25,336 bases of DNA, taken from contig JAEWMZ010000139.1 of assembly GCA_023392995.1 (NCBI GenBank), positions 1 to 25,336 on the forward strand. Reading direction: 5' to 3'. The translations under genes and the position numbers were made by a program. Of the stretch, positions 23,567 through 25,336 are shown piece after piece (position 1 is the stretch's first letter; each line of letters opens with the position of its first letter). Source of the stretch: Bacillota bacterium (lineage in GTDB: Bacteria > Bacillota > Clostridia > Lachnospirales > Lachnospiraceae). The notes under the pieces were generated by a model that worked only from the letters and a program-made list of their open reading frames with translations, had not been told where the DNA came from and made no database searches.

Positions 23567-24736
23567 TTATAATGCCAGGCGGTAGATCTGTTCTGCTTCC
23601 CAGCTTGATATCTTCATAAAGCTTCCGATTGCATATTGTTCTCCAATGCCAAGCTTCTTCACCATTTCTGGAATATCCTCTTCCTTCGCTCCTAGCTCGC
23701 CAAAGGTAATCGGCATCCCAATCGAAGTTAGAAACTGCTTAAATCGTTGAATTCCCTTTCTGGCGGTCTCCTCCGGATTAGCAAAATTCATATCGACTCC
23801 CCAAACTCTGACCGCAAGTTGCGCAAAACGATTGACATCGTGCTTTAGTACATAAGTCATCCAGGCAGGGAAGATTACTGCAAGTCCCGCTCCATGGGCA
23901 ACATCATACAGGGCAGAGAGCTCATGCTCTAATACATGGCTTGTCCAATCCTGTTCTCTTCCGACTCCGACCAGATTATTGTGTGCCACCATACCTGCCC
24001 ACATAATATTTGCCCTTGCCTCATAATTATTCGGATCTTCAATTACTCTTGGAACCTCTTTTACCATGGTCAGCAGGATCGCTTCACATAAACGGTCAGT
24101 AATCTCCACTTCCTTCGTATTCGTAAAATACCGTTCAAATACATGAGCCATGATATCAGTTGCACCTGCTGCCGTCTGATACGCCGGCAAGGTCTGTGTC
24201 AGCTCTGGATTCAGGATGGAGAATACAGGTCTTAATGCCTCTCCACCGGCACCTCGTTTTAGCATTCCTTTTTCCAAGGTAATAACTGAATCTCCGGAGC
24301 CTTCGCTTCCGGCAGCTGCTATCGTTAATATGGTTCCAACCTTAAGCGCCTGCTCAACAGGCTTACCCTCATAGAAATCCCAGAAGTCCCCTTCGTATAC
24401 TGCTCCAGCCGCTATTGCTTTTGCAGAATCTATGGCACTTCCGCCACCAACTGCAAGTACAAAATCGATGCTTTCCTTTCTGCAGATATCAATTCCCTCA
24501 TAAACCAATCCGCTTCTTGGGTTTGGAAGCACTCCTCCCAGTTCAATATACGCTATCTTCTCCTCGTCCAGAGAGGCCTTAACTCTATCCAGTAAACCGG
24601 AACGCACTACCGAACCACCACCATAATGGATCAATACCTTTGTTCCTCCAAAGCGTTTCACATAATGCCCTGCTTCCTTCTCCGTGTCTTTTCCAAAAGC
24701 AAAATAAGTAGGACTATAAAAAGTAAAATTTCTCAT
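23567..24736 (-). CDS. Iron-containing alcohol dehydrogenase (butanol dehydrogenase-like)
   Basis: A 389-residue NAD(P)H-dependent group III alcohol dehydrogenase of the YugJ/BdhA kind. The Rossmann-type domain carries VGGGSAIDSAKAIAAG around residue 100. The helical domain supplies the iron ligands Asp194 and His198 (GATDIMAHVFE), His267 (SHVLEHE) and His281 (VAHGAG), all present. It likely reduces aldehydes such as butyraldehyde to alcohols in fermentation; the natural substrate is not fixed by sequence. The N-terminus RNFTFYSPTYFAFGKD is typical. The ribosome site is weak, AAGGAA about 12 nt upstream, and no clear promoter was found in 24737-24940. The gene is monocistronic and ends 8 bp from a shared terminator. 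Confidence 0.93.
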   Translation of the reverse strand: MRNFTFYSPTYFAFGKDTEKEAGHYVKRFGGTKVLIHYGGGSVVRSGLLDRVKASLDEEKIAYIELGGVLPNPRSGLVYEGIDICRKESIDFVLAVGGGSAIDSAKAIAAGAVYEGDFWDFYEGKPVEQALKVGTILTIAAAGSEGSGDSVITLEKGMLKRGAGGEALRPVFSILNPELTQTLPAYQTAAGATDIMAHVFERYFTNTKEVEITDRLCEAILLTMVKEVPRVIEDPNNYEARANIMWAGMVAHNNLVGVGREQDWTSHVLEHELSALYDVAHGAGLAVIFPAWMTYVLKHDVNRFAQLAVRVWGVDMNFANPEETARKGIQRFKQFLTSIGMPITFGELGAKEEDIPEMVKKLGIGEQYAIGSFMKISSWEAEQIYRLAL

Positions 24737-24946
24737 ATTGATTACAATTTCCTTTCCATATCAAGTTATTTTATTACATAATAATTGGTCGAAGAACTAT
24801 ACTTCTATTTTAGCTGATATCCCGTTATATTTCCATGAAAATCTACTTTATTTATCTTTTTTTCTCAACCTCAATATTCATTTATCTGATTCTTTCCCAG
24901 ATCATTAAAACGCGGTTAAAACCACATTAAATTAAGGGCGCAGCTG

Positions 24947-24975
24947 TTGACATTGTAACTGGTTCCCGCTATATT
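24947..24975 (+). promoter_or_regulatory. Sigma-A promoter of the YbjQ-like gene
   Basis: TTGACA (24947-24952) and TATATT (24970-24975) are spaced by 17 bp, near consensus. Transcription would start near 24982, about 32 nt before the start codon. Confidence 0.8.
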
Positions 24976-25013
24976 GAAGAAAAGTACATTTACAACTTAT
25001 GGAGGTCAATTTT

Positions 25014-25334
25014 ATGATAGTTACAACAACTCCTTCTGTAGAAGGCAAGCAAATCACAGACTACCTTGGTGTCGTTTTTGGCGAGGTAATCTCCGGCGTA
25101 AATTTTATTAAGGATTTTACTGCCGGTTTATCTAATTTTTTTGGAGGACGTTCCGGAACTTATGAAGAAGAATTAATCCATGCCAGAGAGCAGGCTTTGC
25201 AGGAGATGCAGCAAAGAGCGTACCAGATGGGTGCTGATGCTGTTGTGGGAGTCGATATCGACTATGAAGTGCTTGGTTCCGATAATGGAATGCTTATGGT
25301 GACCGTTTCCGGTACCGCAGTAAGAATCAGATAA
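25014..25334 (+). CDS. YbjQ / UPF0145 family protein
   Basis: A 106-residue protein of the PF01906 family, once called a heavy-metal-binding domain; its function is uncertain. It begins MIVTTTPSVEGKQITDYLGV, the usual family N-terminus. It continues with GEVISGVNFIKDF and a helix rich in Glu, Ala and Gln, then GADAVVGVDIDYE and VTVSGTAV near the end, which match the conserved core. Family members assemble into rings (pentamers) in known structures, as I recall. GGAGG (25001-25005) lies 8 nt before ATG 25014. The upstream in-frame ATG at 24999 overlaps the ribosome site and is rejected. The gene is complete; two bases of the window remain after the stop. Confidence 0.9.
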   Translation: MIVTTTPSVEGKQITDYLGVVFGEVISGVNFIKDFTAGLSNFFGGRSGTYEEELIHAREQALQEMQQRAYQMGADAVVGVDIDYEVLGSDNGMLMVTVSGTAVRIR

Positions 25335-25336
25335 TT

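Overview
The window looks like chromosome of a low-GC Firmicute, most likely a clostridium of the Lachnospiraceae type. The reasons are AT-rich intergenic DNA, strong AGGAGG ribosome sites, near-consensus sigma-A promoters, a KimA-type potassium importer, an iron-dependent alcohol dehydrogenase, and a GH106-like glycosidase paired with a cupin-AraC regulator. The genus is inferred; no ribosomal marker is present. Most genes are housekeeping or accessory-metabolic and lie on the minus strand.

Layout. 1-1032 (+): an AraC regulator whose 5' end lies outside the window. 1094-3769 (-): a large glycoside hydrolase, convergent with it. 3904-4641 (-): a membrane-anchored alpha/beta hydrolase whose mRNA leader carries a 147-bp palindromic MITE-like element flanked by a 12-bp direct repeat. 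5042-6925 (-): kimA. 7187-7361 (-): a small, apparently frameshifted ORF. 7626-9797 (-): a chemoreceptor. 10407-14704 (-): sbcDC, the Mre11/Rad50-like nuclease, with a 4-bp ATGA overlap. sbcD seems to start at AUA, and a second, 69-bp copy of the palindromic element sits just upstream of it. 15326-15856 (+): a degenerate GGDEF protein. 16015-16638 (-): a flavodoxin-like FMN/Fe-S protein.

16938-19237 (-) is the accessory part: a self-contained two-gene cassette with its own promoter and a 20-bp-stem terminator. It encodes a Rad50/OLD-like ATPase and an overlapping TOPRIM protein, and lies just downstream of a tRNA-Gln(CUG) gene. By architecture it resembles ATPase-TOPRIM antiphage pairs (AbiL, RloAB, PARIS, and the fused Gabija/OLD proteins), and it is the best candidate here for a poorly described system.

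19605-20091 holds no gene but carries a degenerate 61-62-bp tandem array with a small hairpin in each unit. 20092-21279 (-): a cation-diffusion-facilitator transporter, divergent from a membrane glycerophosphodiester phosphodiesterase (21527-23374, +). That gene converges on an iron-containing alcohol dehydrogenase (23567-24736, -) through a shared 16-bp-stem terminator. A YbjQ/UPF0145 protein (25014-25334, +) closes the window.

Five starts were placed by ribosome sites and family alignment rather than by the longest frame: the hydrolase at 4641, sbcD at 14704, the phosphodiesterase at 21527, YbjQ at 25014, and the AraC gene, which is open to the window edge. All functional statements come from reading the sequence and from remembered family features; no database search was run.
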